Counted from the first letter of the stretch, positions 47,390 through 61,682 are shown. The stretch: 64,000 bases of DNA from Tenebrio molitor (GCF_963966145.1 NC_091052.1:7998001-8062000); one strand, 5' to 3'. Notes: generated from the sequence alone by a model not told the origin. Numbers and translations: made by a program.

Positions 47390-50131
47390 GAATGGAACTG
47401 CAGTGCAGTGTTCTCTACCCCCGATTTTCAGCAAACCAATGAACAGGTGAGTGCTTATATGTTGTTGTCGAGTCCGAGTGTTATTGATCATCTGTTTAAC
47501 AAACACTCACGTGTACCACCAAAAGCACATCCCAAACTGTATTCTCTTTTCGATTTCTCTATCATAAAAAATTACAACACATAATTTCTCATTAGCTATG
47601 CAACAAGTAAGTATAATTTTCTACTTAATCAAGCTTATTTGTGACATCCTATTATCCATAAATACTTCATGATTTATTGATAATACTTATTAATTTTTCA
47701 CTCATTTTTAATCGCTTCAATTTATAATCACACTAACAAAACGTAACATCCGCTTAACACTCCTACCCGAACACTTTCACCTCCCAAAAAATTCTTTCTA
47801 CAAATTATGTCACTCGTTTGGATGCACTGTTTATATTAATCCAATTCCCGGTTCGTATAATTTCATTTAAAATTAGAGAAGTGGTGAAACGTGCCAAATT
47901 TTTGATGGAAATTTATTTTACGAACTTGTGTAAATTATTTAAAAGCTCAAAATCCTGACAGAGATGCAAAGCTGGATCAGCACATTTGCTCCAATTACGA
48001 TTAATATTTTTCACATTTGAAATCCAACAGGATGCTTTTTAGAACGACAGTGTGCTCATCTAAATTGCCAAACTTGAACGGGTCAAAATGTATTTTTTTT
48101 ATACAACTCTCGCGCTTCAAATTCCAGATGTTGAGTTAAATTTACTTTCAGTAGTTCGAAAAATTATCTTTTTCTCACCATTTGTGCAGCAAAGGTTTTA
48201 CCTGGTTGACATGTTGACATTCGATAAAACGTACACCTGCATCTGATAAAGTAGGCATTTGAAAAAGGAAAAAGGGGTGTAAACATATGGTAATCGGCTT
48301 AGGAAGACTTGTGGGTGAAAAATATTTTTGACAGAAGCTTTTAACTATTTTTTGTAATAAGTGGGATTAGTTTTTTTCCGAGAAAGTTGATATAGGTTTG
48401 GGTAAATTCGTAGAAAAATTTTGACCGTTAGAGCGCCATGTTGTTTGGTAACAATGGCGATGCCGGTGCACCGGAAACGCTTCAATTTTTTCGTTTGTTT
48501 ATTTACGATGAGTTGTCAAGTCGGCGCCTCGGATTTCGAGTCCGGGTGCGCAAAGCTTTCGTTTAAAAAGAGATGGGGTCGGGGTCCGTTGACACAGCTC
48601 GACCCATCCACTAATTACCGTTCAATTGACATGGAAAACTGTCGAAGCCGGTCGTGTCTATTGTATACAAAACAAAATAAAGTCGGTAATTACGGTTGAC
48701 ACAAAAGACACGACAATATTGTTAATCGAAGTATTCCCAAGACGGCAGTCGGAGGATCGGTCAGCTCGCAGCGATGACGGTGTAGATCGTGTCCAAGTCA
48801 TCCCCTATCTGGACAACATCAGCATCATTAGACACCATGACGAGAGCATGCTTTGTGCAGGGCCACTTAGCTCGTGTAATCCCGAGGACAATGGGCACGT
48901 CGGCCAGATATTCGGCTTTGTTTTCTACTAATAAACCCTTCACGTCATGGGAATTCGGAACGGGTTGCTCAATGGCGACCGAAAAAAACATCCACGCAGA
49001 TCACGAATTTTCAATAAATGAGCAAGCTTCGGGAGCAGGAGTGAGGCTGACGTGTAGGGCGCTTTAGCAAAAGTACAAGCGCGCTTTGCGAAAACATTTT
49101 TTATTGCGTCATAAATTTAATGGGTTGGGAGTTGTCAATTTGATCAAATAAAAATTTTCATATTTTTGTGTTGCCACATCCCACGGAAACGAAATTATTT
49201 TGTTTTTTGAAAACTACCAGTTAAAAACATTTTATGGAAGCTTGTTAGGAGTTCGTAATAAAACAAATAATAAATTTAACGGGACTCAATTATCTTTTTG
49301 CTTTCTCTATTGTCTGATAAGGTAAAATTTTATTCACGCAACCTTTAAATTATGCATAATCTCGAATGTACGCCTTTAATTAAATTAATGATAAAACAAC
49401 AAACAACTATTTTTGAGGATAGAAACGTCAACTAATATAATATTAATGTCTAGAATTTGGGTGCAGAACATATTATTTAAAGAATGTTTTCATTAATATA
49501 ATGCTTTGAAAATTGCGATAATTCGCCCGTGAAGAAAGTTAAAGGCGTGTTAAGTCCAGAAATTGCAGTTTATGAACTTTTTCCGTACGTCTTTAATTGA
49601 AAAATATTTAACAAGTTGTCAGTTCGGCCTTGTCACTTCTTTATTCTTTTTCTTAAAAAATGTTACAGACTGAACAGAAATCATACATTGTGGAATTATA
49701 TTTTTGATACTTATATCGTGAAACTAGAAAAGAGAGAATGGTCTTACTCGGTGCAAATTTGCTCTGAAGAGTTTCATCGAACCGATAACTTGTCAGATAT
49801 TTTTCAATCAAAGACGTGCGGGAAAATGTTCATAAACTTATGCCACCGGATTCTTTATTTATCTTATTGTATAAATACAAAAATAAGATTTACAACCTGT
49901 GAGATTTAGATACAGTCAGATTAACAGGAAATATTTGAATTTTTTATTTAAACTTGGCAATCTGAAAATTTTATTTTTATCAAATCAGAACAGTTTGTTT
50001 TTCAAACTTTTTCTTGGTATGTATTTTTCTGTACTGTTACGAATCCTTGAACGTTATCTCCCCTCTGTAAATCAAGAAAGATTTATTTTAAATTCACATT
50101 TTACCAGAATTGTAAAATTTTCGATTATTGT
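47390..50131. other. Downstream intergenic DNA
   Basis: No supported gene. ORFs at 48421-48699 and 48626-49067 overlap in several frames with no domain. Confidence 0.45.
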
Positions 50132-50316
50132 ATCAGGTGTTCATTTAATTTACCCTCAAAGTAGGCGTTAAAGAGTTGATTGTGAACACACCACTAATTA
50201 CAGATCACGGATCAGCTATTTCAATCATTTTTTGCGTTGTTTGTGTTTTTACTTTGCGTTCACAATCGACTCTGCAACTCCAACTTTGAGGATACATTTA
50301 AATGAACACCCGATAT
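50132..50316 (+). mobile_element. MITE family 2 (foldback), copy 2
   Basis: Begins GTATCAGGTGTTCATTTAA and ends AAATGAACACCCGATAT. It shares GTGAAC, CAGATCACGGATCAG, TTGTTTGTGTTTTTAC and CGTTCACAATCGA with the 37.1 kb copy in the same orientation. The inner palindrome is more decayed here. Confidence 0.82.
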
Positions 50317-50873
50317 GTCTGTTTATTTTCCTTGTTTGAAACATATTGACGTTATAAATTCAAAAAATACAAAACGCATGTTAATTTTATTTGTTTGCGT
50401 AAATTTGATCAAGTTTCATTTAAAAGACAACAATTTCAGTGTTGGAGGTAGAAAATATTTATAAAATTAAAATGATGTTACTCACCCATAAAACTCTTTG
50501 CTCTTCAGCTCGGTTGTACACAAATGTCTTTCAATGTGTATTACTTTATTTAATAAACAAGCTAGGATTTTTTTCCTTTAATAACTTTTCTTTTGTCTGC
50601 AGCGATCAGCTTTAATCTCTTTGTCCATTTTTTTCTCTCTTTAGAAAATTGTACGTTGAGTAAAGTAAAGTGACAAGCTAGACTTCGTCCACTTATTCTG
50701 TTTTCTGTTTCTTTTTTCTTTTGAAATTATTGTTATTATGGATTATAATTTTTTTCAATTAATTTTTTTATGAAAAATATTCAATTCGTGAAATCATTTA
50801 CTCTGTGTGTTCCCAAGATGTTCCCTAGAATCATAATAATTTTTATTTTAATTAAATCAAAATAACTAAGTAT

Positions 50874-51190
50874 ACGCGTTCAAATGAAATCCTGGACTGG
50901 GAAGGCGTTAGAAACCGTCAGTTGTTGTACTTTTTTAAAGCGTAGATTAACTGGAGCATGTTGACAGCTAACCTAAAATTTAGAGCCAAAAAATTCTTTC
51001 TTTTTTCTTTCTTTGCAATGTTTTACATTAAAAATAGAATCTCTTAAGGATTGCTATTTTCGAAGCAAATAGCTAAGGGCACCCTTTGCTGAAAAAAAAC
51101 ATAAACGGCGGGAAATTCAAACTTTACACTGCTCTAAACGGTTTAATTTTCCCAACACACTTACTCAGCCCAGGATTTCTTTTGAACGCA
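50874..51190 (+). mobile_element. MITE family 1, copy D
   Basis: Begins ACGCGTTCAAATGAAATCCT and ends CTCAGCCCAGGATTTCTTTT followed by GAACGCA. It is shorter than copies A and B because the ATGTTCAATTGTG segment is missing near 51100. It has no ORF of its own. Confidence 0.82.
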
Positions 51191-54100
51191 CAATATCTTA
51201 ACACAACTTTTTGATTAAAGTGTATCAACTTAATTTGACAACTTTATTTTCAACTGGCCTTGAGCTGTGACTAGATATGTCGTATTAATCGTGGAGGTCA
51301 CAGTTATTGTTACGAGTTCTATTTATAAACAATTTATCACAAATTGCACTAACGTGTCTTCTTTTTTATAAAATTTAAATTACTGGTAGATTATGAAATC
51401 GTAAAGTTTTCCGTTGTAACTGAAATTAATTATTCGGTACCGCAACGATAAGTGATAAAATTATACGTTTCTAGAGAATTGCGTTCATTACGGAATAGCT
51501 AAAAGTTGCGCCAAAACGACTTTAAAATAAAATTGGTGCCCTAAAATATAGTGTCTGCCTTTCAAGGTTAACCATCTTACACCGCCGAGCAAAAAGGAGA
51601 GATAATTAGAGATAATAGTAGTGAAGCTCATCCAGAACTGCTTTTTCGGTGAAAGAGGTCAGAATCGAGAAAAAGCTCAGGTAGAGCAAATCCCATTGTC
51701 TGCAGTGCATTTAGATTGAGTGGTGCGTTTCTGTGGGCAAGGAGAGAATATAGTGTTAAAACCCCGCGAAACAGGTGGATTTTTTTATCCGGATAAGTTG
51801 GATGAAAAATGCACCCTCTTTACGATCGCACTTAATTTTGAATCTTTTACAAGTCCCTCGCTTTATGATGTCGGTTTATGTATGGAGGCATCCGCGGAGA
51901 CATTACCAAACCTTCTGGTTGGTCTTTTGACGTGTGCGGACCCGAATAAAACATGGTGGGGTAGCCAGGTCTGAAAATAAATCGAAACGAAATAAAGAAG
52001 CAACAGTACGGGATTCTTCACTCGCCCCGTCCCGGCGTATTTACTGTGCGTAAACAAGTTGAAAAATCCTCCTCTGGAGACGACTTTCGAAGCAATTAAC
52101 AACTCAATTAAATACGTTGCCGCTCGCCATCAATAACCCTTTACCAGCAGTAGTTTGGAACTCCACGTGAAACTTTTAATATCGGCAATTTATTATGGGA
52201 ATTTGGAATTCCTGCACTAGTCGCGTTCTCGATTTTAATTAGCGCACTACCCGAACAGGGGCACCCATCCGGAATCATTAAAAAGCGTGCGTGTGTTAAG
52301 TGTGAATTTAATTTTAATTGAAAAAAATGCGGAAAAAATGGCGCCGCTCCGGGCAATTTTGTCCTAATTGGGCCCGAAAAGCCGATGGGAAAATTGGTCG
52401 TAAAAATGGCGGCGTTACGCAACTCGGAAATTGCACATTACAAATTTTACAGTGTGGCAGAGTCTTTACGTCCAGTGCCGCATAATGAAATTATTTTTAT
52501 TGTCACGAGTCAAGATTAACTTTTAACCAAGTGTGAGATTAGCGGCGGTCTCGAAAGTGCCTAATAAAAAGAAAAAAATAATAAAACGGGCGATAGCCAT
52601 CTGGAAAATGCAAAGATAACGTTTATTTTGGGCAGGCTCGCGTGATGGGGTCGGGCAGGTGGGGGCGGCGGTGGCCGAGCCGGCCCTGGCGGCGGATGTG
52701 CGCAATTACGGGCGGGCGCGCTTCTTGCGGTGCTTCGCCCGGTCTACCGCTCCAGAAAAACGCGCTCCTTCATCAAAACGAATTTAATTAGCCGGTGCGA
52801 TGTCTACGGCGAATTCTAATATTTATCCCACACGTCGGTGCGGCGGTCGCAGAACAATGGACAATAAAATGTTATGATATCGATGGACAGGAGAGCGCTA
52901 GTTCGAAAAAGGACCGAGATCGAATTCTCCTCCGCAGGAGCCGTCGAGAATTTATAATGAAGAGCGCTCTCGGACTGACGACCGAGAATTAGTGGGCACT
53001 CATTACGGAAATAGAAAAGCCATCGGCACAAACCAGTTTGTGTTTGTGTCGTTATTACTGGAATTATTCTGTGGAGGAACGCATTTTTCGAGTCGGCCTT
53101 AATGGCTCCGCCGGGATATATGCTAATTCTCGATTAGAAAGGATTCGAAATATTTGCTTAATTTTAATGAAACGACACCAAGTCGATATGTCTTAATTAA
53201 CTGCATTCGCCGGGGTCCTCGACCTGGCTCCATTTTTCTTATGCTTTTTTATATTCAAATTAAGCAACAATCCTTATTCAAATATTTTGACAAAATCGAA
53301 ATGAAAAATGATTCATCGTTTTTAATAAACATCATTATTATGTAAACATTATGAATTATTCCGGATTTTAAAGCATATTTGCTCGGTCCCAATTTATTTG
53401 CTGTCTCGGTCCCGCTTTAAAATTAATCGTGAATGCCCGTATTAAATGTTGCAACACGACCACCTCGACAACCACCCACGATATTAAAACAACTAATTTC
53501 TGCAAAAAATTCGACGGATTATCCCAAACGTTCATTTTTCACCAGATTATACGCGGCCCATCACGCCGATGGGAAAAACCAGTTTAAACGGGTCCGCTCG
53601 ACTTTCTGTTATTTTACCAATTTTCCCAAAAAGTTCAAAGCTCAAATTTGATGGCACCGGAATCTGAAAAATGTGATGTCAAAGAAAATAGGGGAGGGGG
53701 CAAATGATCAAAGCGTTATATGTGTAAAAAAGTTGTTTGTCAACGCACAGTAAATAAAATCGCAAATTATAATAAATAGCTCAAATGGAATTCCGTGCAG
53801 ATTAAACGGAAGCTCAATGAGACTACGACAATTTCATAATTGTGTTGAAGGGAAGAAAAACTGATTGTTAGCAAAACTGAAAAAATAACAATTATTCTCT
53901 CATTAGATTCTAGATTTTTTCCCACTTTTTTATTCTTCATTTGCTTTTTGCTTTCCTTGTGTCCAAGTCCAGCAGGAATCTTTCAAATTTCTAATCGATA
54001 TTGTTTGAAACTGTAATTGTTTATTGAACCCAAAAGTTAGGTTTCTATAAAATGAAAATTGTATGAAGAAAACATAAAAGTGATTTTCAAAATTGGTTAC

Positions 54101-57100
54101 CATTACTAGAATTCGAAAAATAATCCTATTTTCTTAGCAGCGTGACAAATGGCACTTTTATATCAATTTAGACTGGGAAATAAATCCCAAGAAAGAGGTA
54201 TCCCACTAGATAATAAAAACAGATAACATAAGAATAGATAATTGGTTTTGTGGCATGCGTATGATAACTCTTGGAGGATGGAATGTGTACTCTCAACCAA
54301 TTATACATTTAATAAAGGAACAGTTCGAATTGACAATAATGGATTTGGACGGAATATTGCGGTAATGATTATTCAGACAATTTTGTCTGGAAAATTCCTA
54401 GTATATCCGCTAGGGGGCTTCAAAGTTTTAAATACATTTACTGCAACACAGATATGCTAGGAATGAAGGTGTCATGAAGATTTTTAACTTTCCTAGAGTA
54501 TACATATGTGCCAAATATGCTCGTGAGCAAATCGCATTCGATAGTCAAAATTTAACTTGCGTTAGCTTTGTGCGCCTGCGCGCCAAGTAAGACTTCATTG
54601 GCTCACTTTTACACGAATCAAGTTCTGACTGACTTCATGAAGATCGTGGTTGATCCATTATTGCATGTATATTCTTAGCAAATAAAATAACAAAGGCCTC
54701 CTTATTAAATATGTATTCGTAAAGTAGTCATTTGTGTATCAAGGCCAAAAAGTGCATCTTTTTCGTCCGAGTCTGAGTTTTTTGGCCGAGGCGTAGCCGA
54801 GGCTTGAAAACAGGCGAGGACAGAAGAAGTTTTTTGGCAGAGGTGCACATTAAATTAAAGCAAAAGACATCATTGGAAAAATTACCTACCTTTTTCAAAT
54901 AGATACAAATTTTAAATATATATTACAAACATGTCCACAGAATTCTTGTGCAGTACAACCCTGGAAAAAGTTTTTTTAATTTGCTGTTATGAAAACTGTT
55001 ACAAGTTACATAACATGGTTATCATCAGTTATATCAGAAGAGTAAGTTTTGTAAATAAATAGTTATTTGTTTACTACTCGTATTATCCAGAACAAATAAT
55101 AAACCACTCAAATTTTAAGTGATTCGGTAAAAGAAATTTTGTACCCTTAGTGATATCAGGACAATACAAATAGGCGATAACCTACCTAGATTAACAAATG
55201 CAATACAAATAAATAGAGATTTTTACACCTTTAAATAAATCTTTAAACCAACACAAGAATATGCAACGATAGAGAACTAGAAAAATATTTGTAAACTAAA
55301 CACTTTGTGTCTTGCAGTGTTTCATGTTTACGGTAAAGTGTATGTCTGAGTAGTTCTTATTGTTCAGATGTGTAATACACACTTGACGTGATTATAAGGT
55401 AATCTAGTAGTTATGAATGAATGGAAAGACATAACAAAATGCAGCGAGCTGCTTCAATTAAGCTTCTTTGAACGAACGTTTGGAATTATTTATAGAACGT
55501 GGATGCCTCGGATGGCACATGAAACATTATTAATCGAAAATGCGCTTAATATATTACCGATAGCTAAGATTAGAATTTAATTGAAACGAAATGCATTAAT
55601 ACATAAATCGAGTCATTTGACATGAAATTAAACGAAACTTTCAGACGTGGAATGCTCCACAATTGCTAAACTGCTGCAGTCATCCAACAATTTAAAATTT
55701 ATGCCTTCGGAAATGTACCTTATGAATAATGTCCTTGCATCAGTGTTGTCGGAAGGGAATCAACTCCAACCAATCGATAAGCATTGATTGTTTGATAAGG
55801 TACTACCGAGTTGCCAGGTAATGGCTCTGCAAATTGGCCGTCGAATTACAGGAATATCGCTTTTAGAAAGAGTAAATATAGTAGGTTTACATTTTTCGCA
55901 ATTCCAAGGAAATTTAATCTTTTCTCTGGAGTTTCACGGATTGTATTGAGTTGATTTTAAAAATAGAGTTCTTCAGTGAACTGGATGCGAGTCGATAATT
56001 ACAGAAGATGAATTCTTCGAGTATGAACTGTTCTTGTCCTTGTTTGTGGTAGTTAAACGACCTCGTGATGGGTTAGTTGCATGGTAGGAAAGACAACATC
56101 CGAGAGAGTTCCACTCGTGTCATAACTCTCTACTAGTTTTGCAGGAAGTTGCAGGAGAGTAATAAAACATTCGTTCGTATTTATCAGTGGGAACCCCGAC
56201 AGAAGCGAAGCACTTCCATAATAAGCGGTGTAATGTGGGAACCTGTCGATGAAAAAGGCCCCCAGATTCGGTTCCCAAAATCGACAAAATCAAACACGAA
56301 CGATTACATCTCGGCCGCATCCGGCGGTCTCTTTTGTCGATCTAGTTGTGCGCACACGAGTGGCGACCTCTCCGCGCGGTTCTTCGCCGGTGTTAAACGG
56401 AGTGCCCCACGTGGGTCGGTCATCAAAGCTGCAGTTTTATAGAGTATGATTTACCGGTCGGGTAGGTGAACTAGTCTGACTCGGTTAAACCCGCCTCGGG
56501 TAGGCCTCTAATAGCCGGCGTCATGGGAGGGCCCCAGCTACAATGACCAAGGAAGACGGTGACGGCCGCCCCCGGTACATGTCCTGTTTCCCCGACGATT
56601 GCAACGTTGTGAGACAAATTGTCTCCCGACACTTTACTACCATTCTGACAAACGACGTAACGAATCGAAACGGATTGAATTAAGGAGACGGCGACGGAGA
56701 CGTGGGCAACAGGGACGCTGAACTTTTAACGCGGGACGGGATTTGTACAACTGACCCTCGAATAATGGGACTTGTAACAATAATCTTTGCCGTGAACCTT
56801 CATACCGACGTGTTCTGGTATTCTTGAGCTACTTTTGGACCAGCAGCCTGCTACAAGCACTCACCACGCGGCCTCCGACAAACGTACTTTATCTGGGGGC
56901 CCTCGACTTGTCTCGAAGGGTTCTGGGAAATTTTTGTCGTCTTCGACGCCCAATCGACTAGTTTTCTCTGATGTTTATTTCAAAATTAAGAGTTTACATA
57001 AAAGCTGACTCAAAGCTAGACATTTGCAGGTCTGTCGTCACTAGACAATAAATCAAGTGATGCTGCATGGATGGGTGTTAACAGTCAGCCATAAAAGTAT

Positions 57101-57620
57101 GCCCACTGTGAGACCTAACCAGTAACATAATAATTAAATACATACACCGAAATGTACGCGTTTAATAGTATTTTCTCACAATAGTTGCTGTGTAGAGACG
57201 ACGGTTTGTAATGTTTTAAAATGTAAGTCTACCAGAAGAGACCTGTAATATGTAAATTAGGAACACTTGAACGTGTAATAAAGGAATTGTTGTCCATTAA
57301 ACGCTTTCTCACGGTGCAGTAGTTTTACAGTCATTTTAATTTGTTAACAAAAGCACAGAATTTCGTTTAATCTTGGACGTAGTTAACGAGAATTTGTCAA
57401 AAATGTATACCTACAAAGGGCGACAAAAAGAGATAAATAAAAAAATTATTAAAACATCTAAATTTAAATACCTACATATCGGTATAGAGAACTGTACATG
57501 ACATTCTTGCTTCAACGTTATTTTTTTAAATATTTTTTAGTGCAAGTAGGTTTAGTAAAATTTTCAAAAAATTTGTTAAAATTTCAGTTAGGAATTTCAA
57601 ATGATTTAGTTAAGTAGTTT
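51191..57620. other. Non-coding region
   Basis: GC-rich patches at 52.3-53.1 and 56.1-56.9 kb give domain-less ORFs. A GC-repeat fragment at 54783-54825 (GGCCGAGGCGTAGCCGAGGC) looks like the core of a degenerate mobile element. A CTCF-like motif lies at 54407. Confidence 0.45.
54407..54421 (+). promoter_or_regulatory. CTCF-like motif
   Basis: CCGCTAGGGGGCTTC fits the CTCF core consensus at 12 of 15 positions, including the central CTAGGGGGC. It is a weak candidate on its own. Confidence 0.28.
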
Positions 57621-57673
57621 ACTTTATCTGCCGCTCGTCAGCGGAGATAATAACTTTATCTGCCGCTCGTCAG
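57621..57673 (+). repeat. Tandem duplication of a 21-mer
   Basis: ACTTTATCTGCCGCTCGTCAG occurs at 57621-57641 and 57653-57673 with a 32-bp period. A further GCTCGTCAG follows the second copy. Confidence 0.7.
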
Positions 57674-57837
57674 CTCGTCAGAGGCCATGGCAATGAAGTG
57701 ACACTTTAGCATTATCAATCCAGCAGTTTAATGTCATATTTTACTGACGTTTGAAGAAAAAAATAATTAATGAAACCTGAAAAAAATTAAATTAGGTAGA
57801 ATTAATCTTCTCTCGAGATATAAAACCCACAAAATAC

Positions 57838-58752
57838 CGGGTGAGTGAAGTTTTACCGCCCGAGTGAAAACACCCACTTTAATCAATTTAAAATTCTCAA
57901 AAAATTCAGGAATGTGTATCACTCTACAGTTGCGGACAAAAAAAAGTAGGACAATGTTTTTTCGCTAATGTAAATTTGCTTGCCCTTTCCATAGTTACTA
58001 TGAAAATATTTATTTATTTATTACAGTAACCCTGGTTTACTCAACTCAATTTTAGCTAAATTTCTTGTTCCACTTTTTTTTGTCCGCGACTGTAGAATAG
58101 TCTGTAAAATTTTTTTTTTTTAATGAAACAGGTAAAGATTTTGTTTTAATTCAATAACCGCTACATTAATTTACATAATTTTTCAATGAGAGTCCTTTCA
58201 AACATTTAGGAAAAATTTGGTGTCATTGAAATCATGAAAACATCACCGGTTTTTTAAATAAATGGGATTTGATATTAAAGTGCAAAATTTAGCTATGATT
58301 TATTATTAAATTGGGCGGTCAGTTCCACAAAAGAAGTTGACGTAAGTTGTTTATGGTACCCTTTAGGGACTTAAGAATTACTAGAAAAGTGGTCAACAGA
58401 TGTTTCCCAACAATGAGATATTTATTTATGAAACTGCAGTTGTAAATCTTGGTAATTTTTCGCTCTTAATGTTAAAATTAGAATAATTCAAAAACGAATA
58501 ATTATCTTTTGATGCGAATTTCATAAATGTGTTTATTAATTAATTGTACATTACGAGCGTGTACGAAAAAAAATCTTTTTTTACTCAAAATCGATTTTTT
58601 TAATTTTATGACTCTGAATAAGTGATACTTAAGGGAAAATTGATTACACACATTTGAAGTCTTATATCAAGGGAATGTAACCCTAATGTTTCGTAATTTT
58701 TACTAATTTTTTAATAGGGTAATCGTGCGGGCGGTAAAACTTCACTCACCCC
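57838..58752. mobile_element. Large inverted-repeat element (about 915 bp)
   Basis: The left end (57838-57862, GGTGAGTGAAGTTTTACCGC) and right end (58728-58752, its inverse GCGGTAAAACTTCACTCACC) match at 24 of 25 positions. The roughly 865-bp interior is AT-rich and non-coding and contains a second nested MITE. Termini outside the 25-bp arms diverge, so the exact ends are uncertain. The family was not recognised. Confidence 0.6.
57927..58092. mobile_element. Tc1/mariner-like MITE with TA target duplication
   Basis: The ends CAGTTGCGGACAAAAAAAAG and its inverse CTTTTTTTTGTCCGCGACTG (allowing small differences) are flanked on both sides by TA (57925-57926, 58093-58094). Both the TA duplication and the CAGT-GCGGACAAAAA terminus are typical of Tc1-like elements. 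The element is 166 bp with no transposase. It lies inside the 57.8-58.75 kb inverted repeat. Confidence 0.85.
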
Positions 58753-61682
58753 TATTTTATCGATTTGATATTTTTTGTTACTTAGATCTAAATTAAGTTA
58801 AGTTACTTATTGAGAGAAAATAATTACATATGTATTTGGAATTTTTCAACAAACTTGATTTTCTTGGTTCGACCAAGTTGATTTTTTTTTTTTTTTGAAG
58901 GGTGCGGTCATAAATTGCGATTTTTTCTGCGTGGGTCTAAAGAATTCTCAAATAAAAGCCATAATTTGAAACCCGCGTCCACAAACTTCTTCAACTTCTT
59001 AAAATAAATAATATAACACACACCACCCCTCGAGAGCTGGTGTCAGCGCGGCGAATTTCTTTATTTTCTTTCAACTCAACGAGCCAACGTGAATTTTAAA
59101 CTTTGGTATATTATGTAAAAATGCCGGTTCGCCGTCCCATTCTTGAAGTGAATTAATATTTCGCTTATTAGGGGCGCGCTTGGTGAACTTCTTAGTATTA
59201 GGGGTTTGCGGTTTCAAATTAACTCGAACACAAATTAACTTGGTTAACCAAACACAAACTTTATTAAAATTACACGCGAAATGCAGTAAAGAATAGATCC
59301 TCGAGTGTAAACTCCGAGTGGAATATCGCGTCAGATCCTTTCCTTAAGCCGTAAAATTTTATGAAATCGCACCGGGAAGGAATTATTGCGAAATGGGTTT
59401 TTGGTTCGGCCGGAAATGACGTAGTGATGGCTTCGGCGATGTCTTCCAATCTAGTGTTGATTGTGAAAGTTTGGACCAGTTCGATTAAATTCGGGGCGCC
59501 TTAAAAAAATTAATAGTCCCTTTTCGAGCCCAGTTCATACCGGGTCTAACGGGATCCGAACAAAAGGCATTCCCGAAAGTGACTTATTTATAGGGCCATG
59601 ATCATAAATTTGGTCTTAGAAAAGTGACCCCAACTCTGCGGCGTCGTTTATAAAAATGATGCGGGAAACTCCAACGCCACCCAAATTGGTTTACACACCT
59701 AATTATGTCGTATAAATTTATTGCCGCGGCTTTCAGGGAGCCGCCAACAGATGTTGGAGGAATCGAAGAGAAAAAGCGTCGCACTCGCGCCTTTAAACAT
59801 CTTTTAATTACGGTCAAAAATAATTAACGTATCCGAACATAATAATTAACGAGGACAATTACGGCGGCGATTGTAAAACTTCAAACGACTTACTACCCCC
59901 GTGAAAGCTCGGCTTTACGAGCTTAGTTTTAAACAAGATGTACCATTCGTGGGGCGGCGATAATAAAATGCGGCCGTCTCCCGTATCTCGCGGTCAAGTG
60001 GTCGACCAGAAGGACAAAAGTGGTGCGGTTTATGACCCCGACGCAACGGTATTTGGGGGAAATTCATATCGGGCCCGGACTCGTATTTGTATGTATCGTA
60101 TAATTTTAGGGGGATGAGGTAAAAACATAAAACGAATCTCTGCTACCGCGAAACGAGGGTCTGTGGACAACCGCCGTAAAACTTTCACGTTTTATTGGAC
60201 CATATAAATAAATATTCGGAGGCGGATATTGTGGGCTACCGAAACGTCGGGAGGTGAGCACCTGCTGGAACGCCACCAAAAATCTTATTATTTTTCTTTT
60301 TCCCCGTATTAAAAGGATCCGGGAATTTTACACGTTCTGCTCTAGTCAAACTGAAATAACTCGAAATCTCACAATTTGTCAAACACGTGAATTATGCTCT
60401 GTTTATTCTGGGGCCTTAATGTCAATCTTCTTTAACGTGAAAGAGGAATTCTTGAACGGGATGTTATTTTTAAAGGAGCAATTTCCTACGTGCCACCGGG
60501 TTTATAAATAGGGACACACGTGGGACATTGTTTCCAATCACAAAACTTCAATTTCATACCCATCAAATATTTTCAAAATTTTCACTTTCACACCGTCGAT
60601 AATGTCAAAACAGTTTTTTAAAGCATATCAAATTCAGCCTCGTAAATATATTAAAATTATAACAATTTTCGAAATCGCACCCTTAATACTTCATATATCT
60701 CAATTTAAAAATTGTTTCCTCCAATTTTCTTTCAAAATTTTTTTCAAGTCAAAAAATTTTTGACCAATTTCGAGTGATGGTAGAATTTTTTAAAATGATT
60801 CGTTCTATCCATTTTACCGATTTTTTTTATATATAAAAATATGTCAAATTTAAGCTCTTTTGAATTAAATCAAAAACTTGAGGTTAATTCTCCATGTTAA
60901 ATTTTTTGCCATTAAGTGTCATCGTAAATTTTGAAATGTTTAATTAATTTTATTGAAGCACTCTTTTCCAGACGATTTGTCTTCCAAATTCATACATACA
61001 AATTCAGTGTTCCGGACTTTCTCAATTACCAAATTATGTATTGTATTCCTTCAATTTGATTCTTTAATTAATTTGTTTCCTTCATAAAGATTTTTATAAA
61101 ATTTTCACCACTGGATTGATGCATTTTTTCCAACAATTAATTAACATTACCTTCCAAAGACAATTTATCCCAATAGTTGTTTCAACATGTGCGTTCTGTT
61201 CTCTAAAGTCTTTCAGTTATGGCTTATTTCTCAAATCTGATTCTCTATTATATTGTTTTTCCAATTTGCAATAAATAAAATAAGTAAATAAATAATAAAA
61301 AATTTCTTAGGCTCGTATTTTTTTTTCAAACATGTTTTGTGATGACAAGAGTCAATTTAAACCCGTTTTAAGGAGAAATTTTGGTAATTGTGACCAAATA
61401 CGTCAAATTTAACTACTTTGGACAAAAGCTAACATTTTACAGTTAATAATTTTCACTTTTACCTTCCGCGTGAATTTTCGAAAATTTTCGGAGCTCGTCT
61501 TCAGGTCGTCTTTATTTCCACAACAACAAAATGTGAATCAAAGGTGAAGAAAAATGTATGGAAACAAATTTGACAAGAAAATCAGCACAAGATAACATAC
61601 TGGAAGAGATGTATTTGTCATTGCAATGTTCAAGGTTTTCATCATTGTTACTACAACGATTACAAAAATGTTTTGACTAGTA
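58753..61682. other. Non-coding region
   Basis: Very AT-rich from 60.5 to 61.5 kb. The short word TTTATTTCCACAACAACAAAA at 61510 is shared with 7.77 kb. No gene is supported. Confidence 0.45.

Noticed and set aside
48421..49067. Overlapping ORFs downstream of Toll as a second gene
   Set aside because: Three frames overlap with no domain, no promoter pattern and no poly(A) signal in a fitting place.
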